64,000 nt of DNA from positions 44,486,001 to 44,550,000 of the forward strand of contig OY754466.1 of assembly GCA_963575645.1 (NCBI GenBank). Reading direction: 5' to 3'. The DNA comes from Xanthostigma xanthostigma (lineage: Eukaryota; Arthropoda; Insecta; Raphidioptera; Raphidiidae). The translations under genes and the position numbers were made by a program. Below, piece by piece: positions 1-11,896 of this stretch (within the stretch, counting starts at the first letter, position 1; each line of letters starts with the position of its first letter). The notes under the pieces are model-generated. The model was not told the DNA's origin, did not search any database, and saw only the letters and a list, made by a program, of their open reading frames with translations.

Positions 1-658
1 ATAATGCAACAAAAGAGAAAAACTATCGTCCATTTTGCGTTGCTCTATTTCAAAAGTAAAACAATAGAAAACTAATTTACATATTCTTTGTAATTGTTGT
101 AAAAAAACAATTCAATAAACGTCTACTAAAAGGATTTTAAAATTAATTTATTATTCCACGAAATAAATTAAACACTCAATTCCATTTAAATAAAATTCAT
201 TTCTTGTCGAAATATTTAAACATAATTAGCATAGTTTTTTACGTACTTTAATACAAGGATACTTTAAAACCTGTATTTAAAGTTAACACTTTGGCTAAGA
301 GTTCGTTGAAAAGCGTATAACTCAGAAATCGCTTATAATACGATTTTCCACATAGATGTGACACGTCATTGGAGACTGGTTCGTATGAGTAAGTGACATT
401 CCTTGTCATATTTTACAGAGGCTTGGTCACATTCTCAGAATATATAAATAATTTTATTTTGAACAATCATACTGTACATATATAATTGTTTAACAAACAT
501 ATTGTTATTCAAATCGTGAAAAAGTCAAGTTGGAAACATTTATTTTTTATGACAGCTTTTCTTTCTACAAGACATATTAGCCGCCCTACCTCCTAGAGCT
601 AAGTTGCGCATTTCATCTCGAAAATTCAGTAGCTGCTTATTAATTTGTTGCCTGTTTG
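1..658. other. AT-rich sequence, nothing recognised
   Basis: No gene, repeat boundary or RNA gene could be supported here. Short open frames are scattered and have no family resemblance. Confidence 0.5.
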
Positions 659-1077
659 TTACATTGAGCGAGTTTACAAGCTGCTTGTTGGCGAGTTTAG
701 AAGCGGGCGAGTTGGCTAGTGAGATACGGATGATGACACACAAACTTCTCACTCGCTCACTAGCCAACTAGCAAACGAACCACGTATTGTGAATTTGTTG
801 TTGTTTTTCTTTCATTTCCGTCGACATTTTGTAGACACTGAAACCAGAAACTACCAAGACGCATCTAGTTCACTATAGCAACTATGATGACACACGGCTA
901 GTTTACTAGCTAACAATCCCAAACGCCAGCGAGTAGCGAGTAAAGTTGACCGGCTTCTAAATTTACTCGCAGATAGTTTACAATCTGCTACTTGGCTAGT
1001 AAACTGATTACACTGAGCGAGTTTACTAGCAATTAGCGAATTCGCCAACAAGCAGCTTGTAAACTCGCTCAATGTAA
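659..1077. mobile_element. TIR MITE, 419 bp
   Basis: A 36-bp terminal inverted repeat is read directly: the left end opens TTACATTGAGCGAGTTTACA and the right end (1042-1077) is its reverse complement. The interior holds several scattered copies of a GCGAGTTTACTAG-like word in both orientations, typical of subterminal binding repeats of non-autonomous DNA transposons. No transposase and no clear target duplication were seen, so the superfamily is unassigned. Confidence 0.75.
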
Positions 1078-1230
1078 TTCAGCCTTTAGCTGTTCAAGTA
1101 TCGTATCCAATAAAAAAATAAAAGAAATATTTTTTTAAATACCAAGTTTTTTAAACAAAGTAAAAAGTATAAAATATATTTTTTTTAATATTTAATGGTG
1201 TTTCACATCATTGTCATTAACAGCCACAAG

Positions 1231-1380
1231 CAGTGCCGGATTAACCTATAAGCAAAATAAGCAATTGCTTAGGGCATCACGTCTCAGGGGGCACCAAAAA
1301 TCACAACTCACAAATGAAAAGTACCTCATCAGACCGTGTCAACAAAAATTTTTTTTTGTCAAAAAAGGCAATTTTTTGTT
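1231..1380. mobile_element. hAT MITE, 5' fragment
   Basis: The segment opens CAGTGCCGGATTAACC and matches the first part of the complete hAT MITE at 17952-18444. After about 100-150 bp the match is lost and no right end is present, so this is a truncated or eroded copy. Confidence 0.6.
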
Positions 1381-1694
1381 TTAATTTTTCGTCGGTAGAA
1401 TCTTGGCCCTTCAGTGCGAGGGTGTTTATAGGTATCTATTGCCCTTAAACCAGTGCTTCCACCTCTTCAATTCCTCCACTTGAATCCCTTAAATTTTCGT
1501 CTTTTCTCAACTCGCTCTCAAACTCGGAAAAAGCAGTAACAACGGTCTTTTTTAGAAAAAGAATAATTGTTGAAAATTTACAAATATTTTCAATTATTCT
1601 TAAATTGAATCTAATGTCATGGTTAGTTTTTACAATACAGTCGTTCTGCTTCTCCTCCCCTACCCTGTAAACTTTTTTTTTTAATCTCAAAAAC

Positions 1695-2300
1695 TAATAA
1701 TAATAATAATAAATGTTTATTTGTTGCGCCATTATATAAAATGGATACAAAACGTCAGTACACAGTTAAAACATGTTAAAATAATTATTAATCCGATAGC
1801 AAGTCGTTTATAGAGTATGGAACTATATTAAGAGTATGTATTGTTTCAGCTTTTTATCAAAATCTTTGAAATCTCTTTAGGAGCGTAGCTACCGCCGTTT
1901 CAATTAAACGAGGCCCCCGGGCGTCCCCAACGTGCGTAAGCAAAAATTAATAAAAACTTCCTAAATTTTTGTCACTATTGTCCATAGAGGCAGAAACTTT
2001 AGAAAAACTAAAGCCATCATCAGCTATAAATGATTTAATAAATCGGTTTGCCGAAAAAAAGGCAAGGAGAATGTATATTTAATTTGAATTGTTTGTAAAA
2101 ATTTTGGAAAAAATGACATAGATAATTTTGATAAATAAATATTTCTTTTAATTTTATGCAAACATTTTTTTTGTAAGAAATCTTTACCCTTCCTAAAGGC
2201 CCCCAAACAAATTTTTATACGGGGCCCCGCCAAGGCACGCTACGCTTCTGAATCTCTTATTGATTTTGGGACATTGTTATACATTTTATAACCAAGATAA
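1695..2300 (-). mobile_element. LINE 3' end, split by a hAT MITE
   Basis: The (TAA)n tract at 1695-1712 is the 3' tail of a LINE on the minus strand. Reading inward, the reverse strand encodes a peptide ending KLKQYILLI followed by a stop, and on the other side of the hAT MITE it continues upstream as YNNVPKSIRD in the same frame. This resembles the extreme C terminus of jockey/CR1-type ORF2 proteins. The LINE was already a 5'-truncated copy when the MITE (1878-2250) inserted. The rest of ORF2 is absent. Confidence 0.65.
1878..2250. mobile_element. hAT MITE, 373 bp, TSD AATCTCTT
   Basis: The ends are imperfect inverted repeats (TAGGAGCGTAGC at the left, GCTACGCTTCTG at the right). The 8-bp duplication AATCTCTT lies at 1870-1877 and 2251-2258. 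The 8-bp duplication and GC-rich subterminal GGGGCCCC words fit hAT. It lies inside the C-terminal codons of a LINE fragment. Confidence 0.8.
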
Positions 2301-3186
2301 GTGTATACATTTTATAACCAAGATAAGTGGCATTCTTTTCAAAGCACCATCTATGTTTAACAACGGCCCTGACAACGACAATTACTGTCGTAATAACGAT
2401 TTTAAAGCAACGATAAACACATTTAATTATTTGTAATGTAATAATAGTACATGGTTTACAAAGGATCTTTTTTCATGTTGGCAAACACATTGTTTGGCAC
2501 GCAGGATTGTAGCCAGCACTCGACTGAAACAGATAGCAGCATGGGTTGTCACATTAACGTTTTAACTACAGCACTGGTAAAAGTGTGCAGTTAATAATAT
2601 TCGCGACACGTAGGCGCATGCGCATGTCGAATTGCACCTGACAACCGACGCCTACATGATTCACTGTCAACTCGGATTATCAACATTATCACGCACGTTA
2701 TTGTCATTGAAACGTGCAAAACTATCCTTTCTTTGTTTTTTTATTCTTCTAGAATCTATAAGATAGATGGCTGAAACGTTCTGTGAAACGGCTACCATAA
2801 AAATTTAAATGCCTTTTCTTCATCGAAAGTACATACTTTCGGCATCAGTTGTAAGGCAGAAAGTCTAACATTTACTCCTTGGTGGGATTCGGGAAGTTCG
2901 TACGTAAAGAAAAAACAACCTATCAACTGTTGTTTAGATGTAGTTTACATAGCAACCCTATTACATTTTAGCTAATAGTCGCGACCAGCTGTCATTCGTG
3001 TTTTTACGTAGGTATAACAACAAAGCTGCTTGCTTGGAATTTATCTGTGTTTTTGTGTAATTAATTATGTATTTAATACACATACTTACGACCGAGGTAT
3101 GAAGAAAAATAGTGTACACCTGCACACTGGCCGTGCCCTGCGCGCCATGATTTTTGAGGTGAAACCGAGAGTGGTGTAATATACTA
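2301..3186. other. Intergenic sequence with one degenerate repeat
   Basis: No gene seen. The end of the stretch (about 3097-3186) shares words with 11602-11719: ATGAAGAAAAAT, CCCTGCGCG followed by CATGAT, and GTAATATACTATTAA. The two are diverged members of an unnamed repeat. Confidence 0.45.
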
Positions 3187-3243
3187 TTAAAGCTCTACAA
3201 ACTAGACTCAAGATTCAAAAACGAATTATTAAGATTCTAGTCT
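3187..3243 (+). pseudogene. Possible LINE ORF2 scrap
   Basis: The plus strand reads IKALQTRLKIQKRIIKILVW, resembling the LQ...QKRIIR stretch near the end of jockey-type reverse transcriptase ORFs. It is short and its neighbourhood does not extend the match, so the assignment is weak. Confidence 0.3.
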
Positions 3244-3434
3244 GGTCAAAGCCGAAAGTCACCTTAAGTCGTATAGCTCATATCGCGCATTAATATTAAC
3301 CAGTGGGAGTATATTGCGAGTAATTCAAGAATTACAAGGCGCGACAGTTTTGCAGTAAACTGTTATTTCCAAAATATCCCAGAAACTATTTCCAGCTTTG
3401 CAAGTCTTTGTTTTTAATAACAATATATAAAATA

Positions 3435-4054
3435 CTAGCGGTCCCGTCCGGTTTCACCCGGGTGTAAAAGAACGAATGGGGAAGGGAGGAACATGAGTAC
3501 ACACATTCATCTTAGTTTACCGCGATGAATGTTGTGTCCAAATTTCATGATGATCGGAGTTATCGTTCAAAAGTTTTTGTCGATAAAATGGAGTATTTAT
3601 ATATTTTTTAACTAATAATTTTTTTTTAATTAATGAAATAAAATTAAAATAAATTTAAATGTAAGCCTTAGAAGAAAGCAGTGTAGAAAATATAAAAAAT
3701 AAATAAAGATGTATTCGCCCAAGTAGGACTCGAACCCACGACCCTGATATTGACAGTCGTGTGCTCTACCGATTGAGCTAGCCGGCGTTGTATTCTGACA
3801 ACGCCAATATGAGTATATTTAGCTAGTACATTTCATCTGAATAGAATCTTATTTTTGAGATACATTTTGCAACATTTTTCATTAATGCTCCGCTCCTAAT
3901 GGTCGTAGCCTGATTTTATATAGCCTATAGCCTTCCTCGATAAATGAGCTATCCAACAAAAAAAAAATTTCAATTTGAATCAGTAGTTCCTGAGATTAGC
4001 GCGTTCAAACAAACAAACAAACAAACTCTTCAGCTTTATATATTAGTATATAGA
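3435..4054 (-). mobile_element. Non-autonomous Helitron with tRNA-like insert
   Basis: On the minus strand the element opens with a TC-TATACTAATATATAAAG terminus followed by GTTTGTTTG repeats. It ends with a GC-rich hairpin (CCCGG/CCGGG arms) and CTAG (3435-3438), without TIRs or duplication, which is Helitron structure. Copies of the same family lie at 19073-19410, 28450-30944 and 32295-33092. No Rep/helicase is present. The middle carries a tRNA-Lys-like segment shared only with the 32295 copy. Confidence 0.75.
3716..3786 (-). pseudogene. tRNA-Lys-like segment inside Helitron
   Basis: The reverse strand contains GCTAGCTCAATCGGTAGAGC (A-box/D-arm) and GTGGGTTCGAGTCC (B-box/T-arm) in tRNA spacing, closest by eye to tRNA-Lys. 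The anticodon position reads GTC rather than CTT, and acceptor pairing is imperfect. It is embedded in a Helitron and recurs in the copy at 32744-32815, so it is probably a captured or SINE-derived tRNA module rather than a working tRNA. Confidence 0.6.
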
Positions 4055-4063
4055 TAGGAAAAT

Positions 4064-4139
4064 ATTATGTGATTAGGATTACAAATCTTTGAATAACGTC
4101 TTATTAGAACTCTTCAATAAATAAAAAATTATGTGATTA
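4064..4139 (-). mobile_element. 52-bp tail-only retroinsertion with 12-nt TSD
   Basis: ATTATGTGATTA is duplicated at 4064-4075 and 4128-4139. Between the copies lie only 52 bp, matching (on the minus strand) the terminus and 31-nt tail of the fold-back retroelements at 24.2, 43.5 and 51.1 kb. It looks like a strongly 5'-truncated or strong-stop product. Confidence 0.7.
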
Positions 4140-4548
4140 CGTTCAAGTTTTATTATGTAAATGAATTCGTTCATTCACCTACATATTAAGTTAATTAAAG
4201 ACCTGTTTATTATTGTGGAGTTTGCTTTTAAAATAGTACGTTACGCCGCCGTGTACATTATGGTCTCGCACAAAACCGGAAACGCTTCTTCATGCTTCAT
4301 GTTCGGCTGTTGTTCGAGCGTCGTTGTTACTCATCGGTGTCTTAATCTAGCAGAAGCATAACGCAACTAGTAAGCTGTGTGCGTGCGTTGGTTGTTTTGT
4401 CTACCGTACAACGGAAATTGCGAGTTCTTCCATCCATGAAATGTACGTACGGACCCACTCTAAAGTCATCTTTTGTGTTCCAAATTATATAATATACAGA
4501 TATTTGTCGCTAATTCACTGGATTTTCATTAATTAACTCTAGAACAAG

Positions 4549-5170
4549 AGCGGGGGGTAAAGGGGGTAATTACCCCCCAGGATCATAATAATTAATAAAT
4601 AGAACTGAAAATAATACGAATACCTAGCTAAAAAATAAAATTTAGGAATATACTTTTATTCTATACTGAGCATAGGAATTAAATCGTAATCGAACTATTA
4701 GGGTGCAAACATATACTTCTGGCTTTTTTTACGCCGTAAGCACTGGCGTATCCAGGAGGGCAAAACAAGCACGGGGGACTCGGATTTAGAAATTTCTAAT
4801 TTGCTCCCTCCTGGGCCAAAGCTGAGTACGCCCATGTTAACGTCATAGAAAAAGACAAAGTTTTTGAAATAGAGATACTTTATTCAGATTGAATGCAAGT
4901 ACATCAACCAATCCTATCATCGGAGAAATCAGGGAATTACATCGAAGAAAGAGACGCAGATATATTTTCGATACCTACGTTTTGTTACGTTCACTCAACG
5001 CACATTGAGTAAATAGGCAATGATTCATATAGTTAATTAATAGATATATGAAAATACTTCTTGAAAAAAAATTTGTAAAATTGGTTAGGGAATTAATATT
5101 TTGCTTGACACCTTACTTCGTGAATATTTTTGTGTGATATTTACACTTAAAAAATATTGAATTTTATTAC
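4549..5170. repeat. Dispersed repeat, interrupted copy
   Basis: The segment from GGGGGTAATTACCCCCC through AATAATACGAATACC, and again from about 5065 (AATATTTTGCTTGACACC), matches one continuous repeat at 18471-18672. Here the halves are separated by about 400 bp, which includes a possible MITE remnant at 4741-4835 (ends CACTGGCGTA and TACGCCCATG, no duplication found). Confidence 0.6.
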
Positions 5171-5221
5171 TATATCTACGCCCTGGCTCTAGACAAATAA
5201 GTAAAATTGAAATATCTGTGA

Positions 5222-5640
5222 TATATCTAAATATATAAAAGGAAACAGTGACTGACTGACGCACTGATCTATCGACGCACAGCTCAAAACACCGGACAGA
5301 CTGGGCTGATATTTGGCACACAGATTGTTATTATGACGTAGGCAGGCCCGGACTTAGAAACCCAGGGCCCGTAGGCACTTGTCATTTGGGCCCCCACCAT
5401 CTCGAAGATATTTTGGAAATTTAGCAAATTAAATGCACTAGCACAGAACATATAATTTTTAATCGACTTTATTATAATAGTGTTTTCGATAAAGCTTTTT
5501 GATAAGGCAAGCCAAGTTTTTAACTTATGTAAAGATTCCACCACCGGGACCTCTAGCACTGGACGTAGGCATCTGTTAAGAACGATTTTTTTTAAATTCA
5601 ACCCCTAAAAGGGTGTAACGGGTGTTCAAAATTTATATTA
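5222..5640. repeat. Dispersed repeat split by a hAT MITE
   Basis: The TGACTGACTGACGCACTGAT...GGGCTGATATTTGG text resembles a repeat type common in insect genomes (recalled, not searched). It resumes after the MITE with ACGTAGGCATCTGTTAAG and the words CAACCCCTAAAAGGG. Confidence 0.55.
5343..5561. mobile_element. hAT MITE, 219 bp, TSD GACGTAGG
   Basis: The element opens CAGGCCCGGACTTAG and closes CTAGCACTG. GACGTAGG is duplicated at 5335-5342 and 5562-5569. An 8-bp duplication with CAG...CTG ends is hAT-like. No coding capacity. Confidence 0.75.
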
Positions 5641-6317
5641 ACGAATATTGACGATATAAATTAGGAAGAGTTAAATTTTTAACATTTAAAATATGTCATT
5701 CTAAGGAACCATTTGACTACAACGTGATTTAGACATGACTTGGCGCTTGCAGAAAGTAAGCAAAAAACAATATGTATTGTTATTTTGGTACTATTTCGCC
5801 TATCTTTAAATGTGTGAGTGTAATTTTTAGCTTGACTTACTGTCCTATTTTTTTCTTTGTTGTGTGAATTGTTACATGAATAATTCTACAGTCTAGCTGT
5901 AAGCCCTGATCGTTTTATAATGTTTTTATAATAAACTATTTTAACTAATGTTATTTTATTACAGACAATTTTTTGCATTTTTAATGACCATTAAGTCAAT
6001 TAAAAGCATGTTCCTTCAGCTATCAACGGTTGTGAGATTACATTTTGTCAGATTATTGTACATTAGCGAATTTTTTTCTGTGCACGTAATTATTTAATTT
6101 GCATATATTTTGGCGCATATACATATAGTTGTTTTTTTCAAATACGCTCTCGTAACGCCGTAACTAGAGTTTGACAACCGCGGTGTCCGCGCCAGAGGCT
6201 CAAGCCCGGGAGGACACAATGAGCAATGCGATTGCGATAGTTTTATTTGAATAAATCAACCAAAAGAATTTTTATGGCGCTATATAGTATAATGAAGAAA
6301 AGAAATTTTTTTATATT
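5641..6317. other. AT-rich sequence, nothing recognised
   Basis: No gene or element boundary seen. Confidence 0.45.
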
Positions 6318-6800
6318 ACGTGAGGTGACGCGGGTAATGACTAGTATTCAATATGATATTTGCTATTCGTTACTATGGTTACTTACATACTATGTTCCAC
6401 GTCATGTAAAAACTAATCAAAGCATGCCTAACTATTTAGTTTATTTCTGACAGATCTACAAAAAAACCAGCAGCTCATTTTTTTATTTTTAAAATATTTC
6501 TAAAACTCTAAATATTAGAAAAAAAATTTAAATGAAACTTTCTTAAAAAAATAAATACAAAAATAAGCCGTTATGAAAAAAACCAGCGTTATAGCATATA
6601 TTTCTTCTGCGAATGCGCCGATTTTCCCCAAAAACTATCAAACGTCTTCCCAAAATTTGGTTTCAATCCGTCCATCATTTTGACCTGTATCGTGCTCACA
6701 GACTAACAAACAGACGCACAGAGTTTTTCTAAAAATATGTTTTTTGGATATCGTAAAATTTTGTAAAGTGAATTTTGATCTAAACTAGTACCGTTCCCTA
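6318..6800 (+). repeat. Dispersed repeat, copy 1
   Basis: Starts GTGAGGTGACGCGGGTAATG and runs through TTCTGACAGATCTACAAAA and TTTGGTTTCAATCCG. It matches 11897-12320 over most of its length with small indels. No coding sequence. The family is not recognised. Confidence 0.65.
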
Positions 6801-7121
6801 CTTGTGGATTGGAATGGCAAAACAGCAGAACCTGAGATGTTTGAAATATTCAAAAAATTAGTGACAGACGACGTAATGAGCACGGCTTCAACTGTGTTTG
6901 GCTGACGATCTGAAAACGCATACACATAACAGCTAGACATCTCCCACCCCTTCTCAGGTAGAACACACCGGTCTATTGAGTATATTCACAGCTAGAATAT
7001 GCGGTCTGGACACAAATACAGCGTGTCCATTGAGTATATATCAACGAGGTATATGCGCTTTGTTTCTATGATTCTTTTATTTGAACACAAATACGTGCTC
7101 CAAGGCCCGCGTAAAGAAGCA

Positions 7122-7675
7122 TAACTTCAAAAAAAAATTGGTTGTCTGTAAAGTCGGTTTACGGACGATAGTTTTACATGATAACGTCATAAAGATAAAA
7201 GAAACATTGAACCATACTCGTAAAGTGTTGAAAAATAACTTTTTTTATTTTTCACGTTATACGTATACGTTTCTAAACATTTATTTTTACATATTTAAAT
7301 AGTAAAATTAGAGTTCTAACCAACTGTAGAAACGGTTTTTAAATATAATGAACAGGTTTCAAAATACACGCAGTTTTAATAAACGGACGGTCGAGTGGTG
7401 TGGATTTTTCACTCCCTGTAAGTATATATACGAGCGAACTGTGACAGTCTATTGGAAGTTTGTGTTTTGTGATCTTTAATTATAAATGAATTTTTGTAGC
7501 TGTCAAACTTGGGCCGATCGTGCTTCTCTATCGCTTATACTGCGCTCTCGCTTGCACGCACAGGGTCAGGCGGAACTTGACACTTTTTCGTACATGCAGC
7601 CGGTGTTTCATCAATTTATAAGATTGGTGTTACATCAATTTATAAGACGTTATCACGTCAAAAAAAACTACCACA
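7122..7675. repeat. Dispersed element sharing both ends with 42128-42800
   Basis: The left end (TTGGTTGTCTGTAAAGTCGG, then ACATGATAACGT) and right part (GGGTCAGGCGGAAC, ATCAATTTATAAGA, GACGTTATCACGTCA) both recur in the same order at 42128-42800. The inner ends of the two parts are inverted to each other (ACGTGATAACGT / ACGTTATCACGT), suggesting a DNA transposon. The short frames inside are not protein-like. Confidence 0.5.
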
Positions 7676-7858
7676 AAGTCACAATAAGTTACGGTGGTAT
7701 AATTTCATAACATTCTGTATGTACTACACAAAATTAATAATTGTATGAAATGATTACGGTCCCTTTTGTCGGGTTTCTGTCAGTGATTTTTTTAAATAGA
7801 AAAAAACTAATCTGCTAAACATTTCCTTTGTGAATAGGTATTATACGTAATTATTATA

Positions 7859-7875
7859 GACACACACACACACAC
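7859..7875. repeat. (CA)n microsatellite
   Basis: An ACACAC tract of about 17 bp. Confidence 0.9.
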
Positions 7876-8172
7876 GTCGGACGCACAGACACATGTATCC
7901 GAGCAAAGTATCCCACTTCTGCAGACTCTTTTGTACCTGATACATTAGTGTTTTCTCGGCTATTGACTCCGCTCTGTCACAGCGCAGCTGCACAGAGTCT
8001 ATTGCTCAACAGTCAATGTACAGAAGGCGACGTGCCATTGATGCTTATTGCTTAGTACATTATGTAAATAAATTACTGCATATTCATCTGCCACTTGCAT
8101 GTAATACAATGATTCTTATAATTTATAACCTTGTATAAATAAGTCTACATCAGCGCCGAAGGACTATATTTT

Positions 8173-8560
8173 TTTTTATGTGAAACATCTAATGACGCGT
8201 TTGGTCGGGAGTAAAACCGTGCAATTGGCGCGACACTTTTATAGGAGGACGTTACGTTTGTGTGCGTTGAATTAAACATCGCTTTAGTTGAAGGCGACAT
8301 CTAGATAACAGGGCGAAGTTTAGTTACTAGTATGACGCTTGCTTTGTGTCAGCGTTGGATTATAACTTGGCTTTTGTTAAAAGCTACAGGGCAAAATTTA
8401 GTTACAGGACGATATTTAGTCACTAGAATTTCGTTAGTTGACAGGGCGTAATTTAGTAGATGACAGGACAAAATTCAGTTACAGGGCGATATTTAGTCAC
8501 TAAAACTTATTTTGGTTGACAGGGCGAAATTTATAACTACTAGAATTTCGCTTTAAATGT
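8173..8560 (+). repeat. Degenerate minisatellite block, copy 1
   Basis: The leader CAATTGGCGCGACAC...GACGTTACGTTTGTGTGCG is followed by an irregular array of ACAGGGCGAAATTTAGTTAC and GATATTTAGTCACTAGAAT words, with unit length roughly 50 bp. The same leader and array occur at 14760-15585, along with the phrase GCGTTGGATTATAACTTGGC. Confidence 0.65.
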
Positions 8561-8783
8561 TTCTACAAGAAATGTGAGCGCGGAGGTGGAGGAATAAATC
8601 GAATCGTGTTTTATCAAGGTATGTAAAATAATTGAGAGTAGTAGTATGTACGTGAGATCTTCAGTCCAATACTGAAACTTGAAATTTTGCATATATAGGT
8701 AGGTATTCAACCAAAAGTCGCATGATTATCAAAATTACATGGTAAGCTAAGCCACCACAAAAACTCATCTTTATACATATAGA

Positions 8784-9157
8784 TCTCGTGTCACGATGTT
8801 CGTCCGCGCTAATTTCCGAAACCACTGAACCAACTTTAATGAAATTTTTGAAAATGGTCTAACTTACGCTAGTTTTTATTAAATATTTTGTATACAAAAT
8901 TAAGGTGTTTTCTCAGAAAAAAATGTTTTAGTAACATGTAGCGACATCTCATAGAATTTACACAAAGCTATTAGTTCAGAATCAAAACTGTTTTAGTAGT
9001 AAGTAGCGACATCTGATAGAATTCGCTCAAAGCTGTTAGCTTAGAAGCAAATCTGAAAGAATTTGCTCAAAGCTATTAATTCAGACGCCGAGCCGCAAAC
9101 AAAATACATTTTGCAGAATTATATCTATTGCACCCGGGTGAAACCGGGACGGACAGT
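8784..9157 (+). mobile_element. Non-autonomous Helitron, family 2 (decayed end)
   Basis: Opens TCTCGTGTCACGATGTTCGT and ends with the hairpin CACCCGGGTGAAACCGGG. The terminal CTAG has been lost. It is homologous to 17131-17491, whose CTAG end is intact. The 3' hairpin is shared with the family that opens TCTATACTAATA. Confidence 0.65.
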
Positions 9158-9231
9158 TAAAAAAAATATTAAAAAGCCATAATCTAGTGTGCGTTCCGAA
9201 ATTACAGAGCCGATGCAATTTGAAAGAGTTA

Positions 9232-9480
9232 GATGGGTAAAATAAAAAAAGAATAGTTACTTAATCTTAGCACACCAGTTTTATTAGCGGATGTACATTT
9301 CGGGAGCTATGCTCTCATCTTCAGCAAACATTAAACTCAGTTTAGTGTTTGCTGAAGATGAAAGCATAGCTCCCGAAATGTACATCCGCTAATAAAACTG
9401 TTGTGAAAAGAAGTAACTATTCTTTATTTTTTATTTTTGTTTCAACCACAGTGCTCTTAATATTTGTATTGGATGGGTAA
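9232..9480 (+). mobile_element. Fold-back retroelement with hammerhead-like cores, TSD GATGGGTAA
   Basis: GATGGGTAA is duplicated at 9232-9240 and 9472-9480. Between them lie two inverted arms (about 9241-9335 and 9340-9437) and an unpaired 34-nt tail at the right. Each arm carries CTGAAGATGA, a GAGC/GCTC-type stem and CCGAAATG (minus strand 9290-9324, plus strand 9352-9386). On the plus arm an ATC triplet follows where a hammerhead cleavage site would sit. No open frame. Confidence 0.7.
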
Positions 9481-9872
9481 CGTTAAATAAAAATCGAAAC
9501 ATAACTTTCCAGTTAAGTAGGCGGAAGTTTCAACTGCATTATTATGGATCTAAAGCAGCTATTACATTGTTTATAATCTAAAACACGTGAGCGTTAGCGC
9601 ATGCCAACGGTATTAAATTGCAGTAGAAAGTATTCAAGCGTGGCAGCGGAGAGTTAAAGCATTTGGCATTGTATCTAATAATCACGTACGCGAAAACTGG
9701 TTAAAATAAAACCTTGAAACAATCTGTATTTTCTAATTATTAAGTAATAATAATTATATCAAGGACCGAGTGTTGCGGCAGTTCACAATGATACGCTCAT
9801 TAACATTTAAATTTATTTTAACACTAATTGATAGTCAATCAAGTTATGAGGATAATAACGGCCGCACAACAA

Positions 9873-10680
9873 CCCAACACTATTAAAGATAGAAATTAGG
9901 TACTAATCTTGGAACTTTATTCGTTAGAGTAAAGTTTACTTTCAATTCACCAAGCAAAATATCAGTTAGTAAAAGTATCTAAATACTAGTGTGACCTGTG
10001 CGAATTATTCGCACTAAATAAGTATAATAATTATCACTTTACAAAATTATTTTTTAAATATGATTGCAGGTATTCAATTCGTTTCTAATTTTGCACACTG
10101 CTTATAACGTTCTTCTTTATGTTGTATTACAATATGAAGCTCAGATGACAGATCGAAGAAATGTTTTACTAAAATTGTCATATAGAGGCGCAAGTAGCAA
10201 AAGTGTTGAGCTAAGCCGTCAGATGGCATCATGCAGCATTGCTGTGACGTTGTTCAGCGTTGCTCGCTGTTTCAAAAGTAAAGCCGTCAGATGGCAGTAT
10301 GCAGTATTGTGTCTGTTGTATTACAATATGAAGGTCAGATGACAGATCGAAGTGTTGACGTTGTTTCAAAATTAAAGCCGTCAGGTAGTAGACGTTGTTC
10401 AGCGTTGCTGTATTTTAATTAATTTACAAAAACAAAAGCAATAATACATTTTTTAGTTGTCGATGTCAGTAGAGCAAGCAATTATCTGTAAAATGATATA
10501 TAATTTGTGTGGAGAAATTGTGAGGTTTTTTCTAAAAAGGGAGGCAAACATCTTTAACCTTAGCGTATTAATACATATGATACACTGCACTATACTCCTT
10601 GCTCTTTTTGTTGAATATTTCGACGTTCACCCAAAAATCCGACCAATGGCGTTAGTGTAAACCTCAAAAAAAAGTTTCAC
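9873..10680. repeat. Dispersed repeat, copy 1 (pair at 49.6-50.1 kb)
   Basis: Long match to 49561-50140 through GTGACCTGTGCGAATTATTC, ATATGATTGCAGGTATTCAA, TTTTTTAGTTGTCGATGTCA and AAGGGAGGCAAACATC. The left edge, ACTATTAAAGATAG...CACCAAGCAAAATATC, equals one arm of the hairpin at 49407-49647. Inside are local duplications of an AAGCCGTCAGATGGCA word. Confidence 0.65.
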
Positions 10681-11896
10681 TAAATTATAATGTTTTATCC
10701 TATACAGTAAACATAATTATGGTTGGTGAATTGAATTATCGCTGTTTATTGTGAGGAATAGCTAGCTGAAGAACAAATGAACCGAATAAATAATTAAATT
10801 AGAGAATTAAAAAAATATTAAGTGCATCATGTGACGTATGAAATGAAAAAGCTCGTTATGAGAAATACAATTTTCTGTTTTAATAATTTTTAAATGCATT
10901 TTAAAATTATAAAAAAAATATTTTTTATAATTATACTTACAATGGCAAACTTAGCGGTGAGTGTAGGGTACTTTTGGCTCTGCCGACGATTTTAAAATTT
11001 TGGGAAACAAATGAAAGACGATCTTTGTAACAGTGGGTATCTAACTGTTTAAAAAGCGTACAGTTAAAAATGTCAAAAGGCAGAAGGTGTTAATATTTAT
11101 TATAACCAGTTCTCGAGTGTTTAGCAGATTATGCTTAGGTGTCATTGATGTTTGTTTAAAACATTTGAACCTCGTCGTTTGTTAGTGAATATAATAAGAT
11201 GTTCCATTCCATTAACGTCTTTGTGAGGTGCTTTCGTATGCAAAACACCAATAATAATCGTGACAAACACTTGCCATTGTATTCTGAGGTGTAATGACAT
11301 GAAAAAATACAAATAATTTTACATATTCTAACGGCTTTGTGACTATTAAATTTTAATGCGTTCAAAGTACGAAAATCAAAAAACACGCTTTTATAGCAAT
11401 GTGAACTAAAAAGTAAAAAATAATTTTTTCTTCATACCTCGATCGAAAGTTTGACATTTACTCCCTGTTATTTATTATATTAAATGACAGCGGTAACCCT
11501 AGTTACAAGTATAAATACGGATGAGAAATTTTTTCCTCCCGCCGTTCTCACTTATGTCAATCTTTCGTCCCTGCTGACGAAAGTACGTACTTTCGAGCGG
11601 ATATGAAGAAAAATCGTATACATCACACGGGCCTTAAAAGTTGAAATCTCGGCCCTGCGCGTCATGATGCCCTCGGCAATTCAACTTTCTCGGCCCTTGT
11701 GATGTAATATACTATTAAATATGAAGGTTTTTTACAACAGCCAAAGAAAGTGTCCGAACTTAAGATAATTTAATTTTTTGAATAAACTTAATAGCTTATC
11801 TATTAAAAAAATGTCAGCCAATTGGGCGACGAGACCATTCGACTTCAAAATTTTGACATTTGATATAATATTTTAAAGAAAATAAAATTTAGATAT
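10681..11896. other. AT-rich sequence with one degenerate repeat
   Basis: Nothing gene-like. About 11602-11719 is related to 3097-3190. It folds weakly on itself through CATCACACGGGCC and GGCCCTTGTGATG. Confidence 0.45.

Noticed and set aside
3716-3786. A functional tRNA gene
   Set aside because: Imperfect acceptor pairing, altered anticodon position and location inside a Helitron present in two copies.
4741-4835. A complete hAT MITE (CACTGGCGTA...TACGCCCATG)
   Set aside because: Flanking 8-mers do not match, so it is left as a possible remnant.
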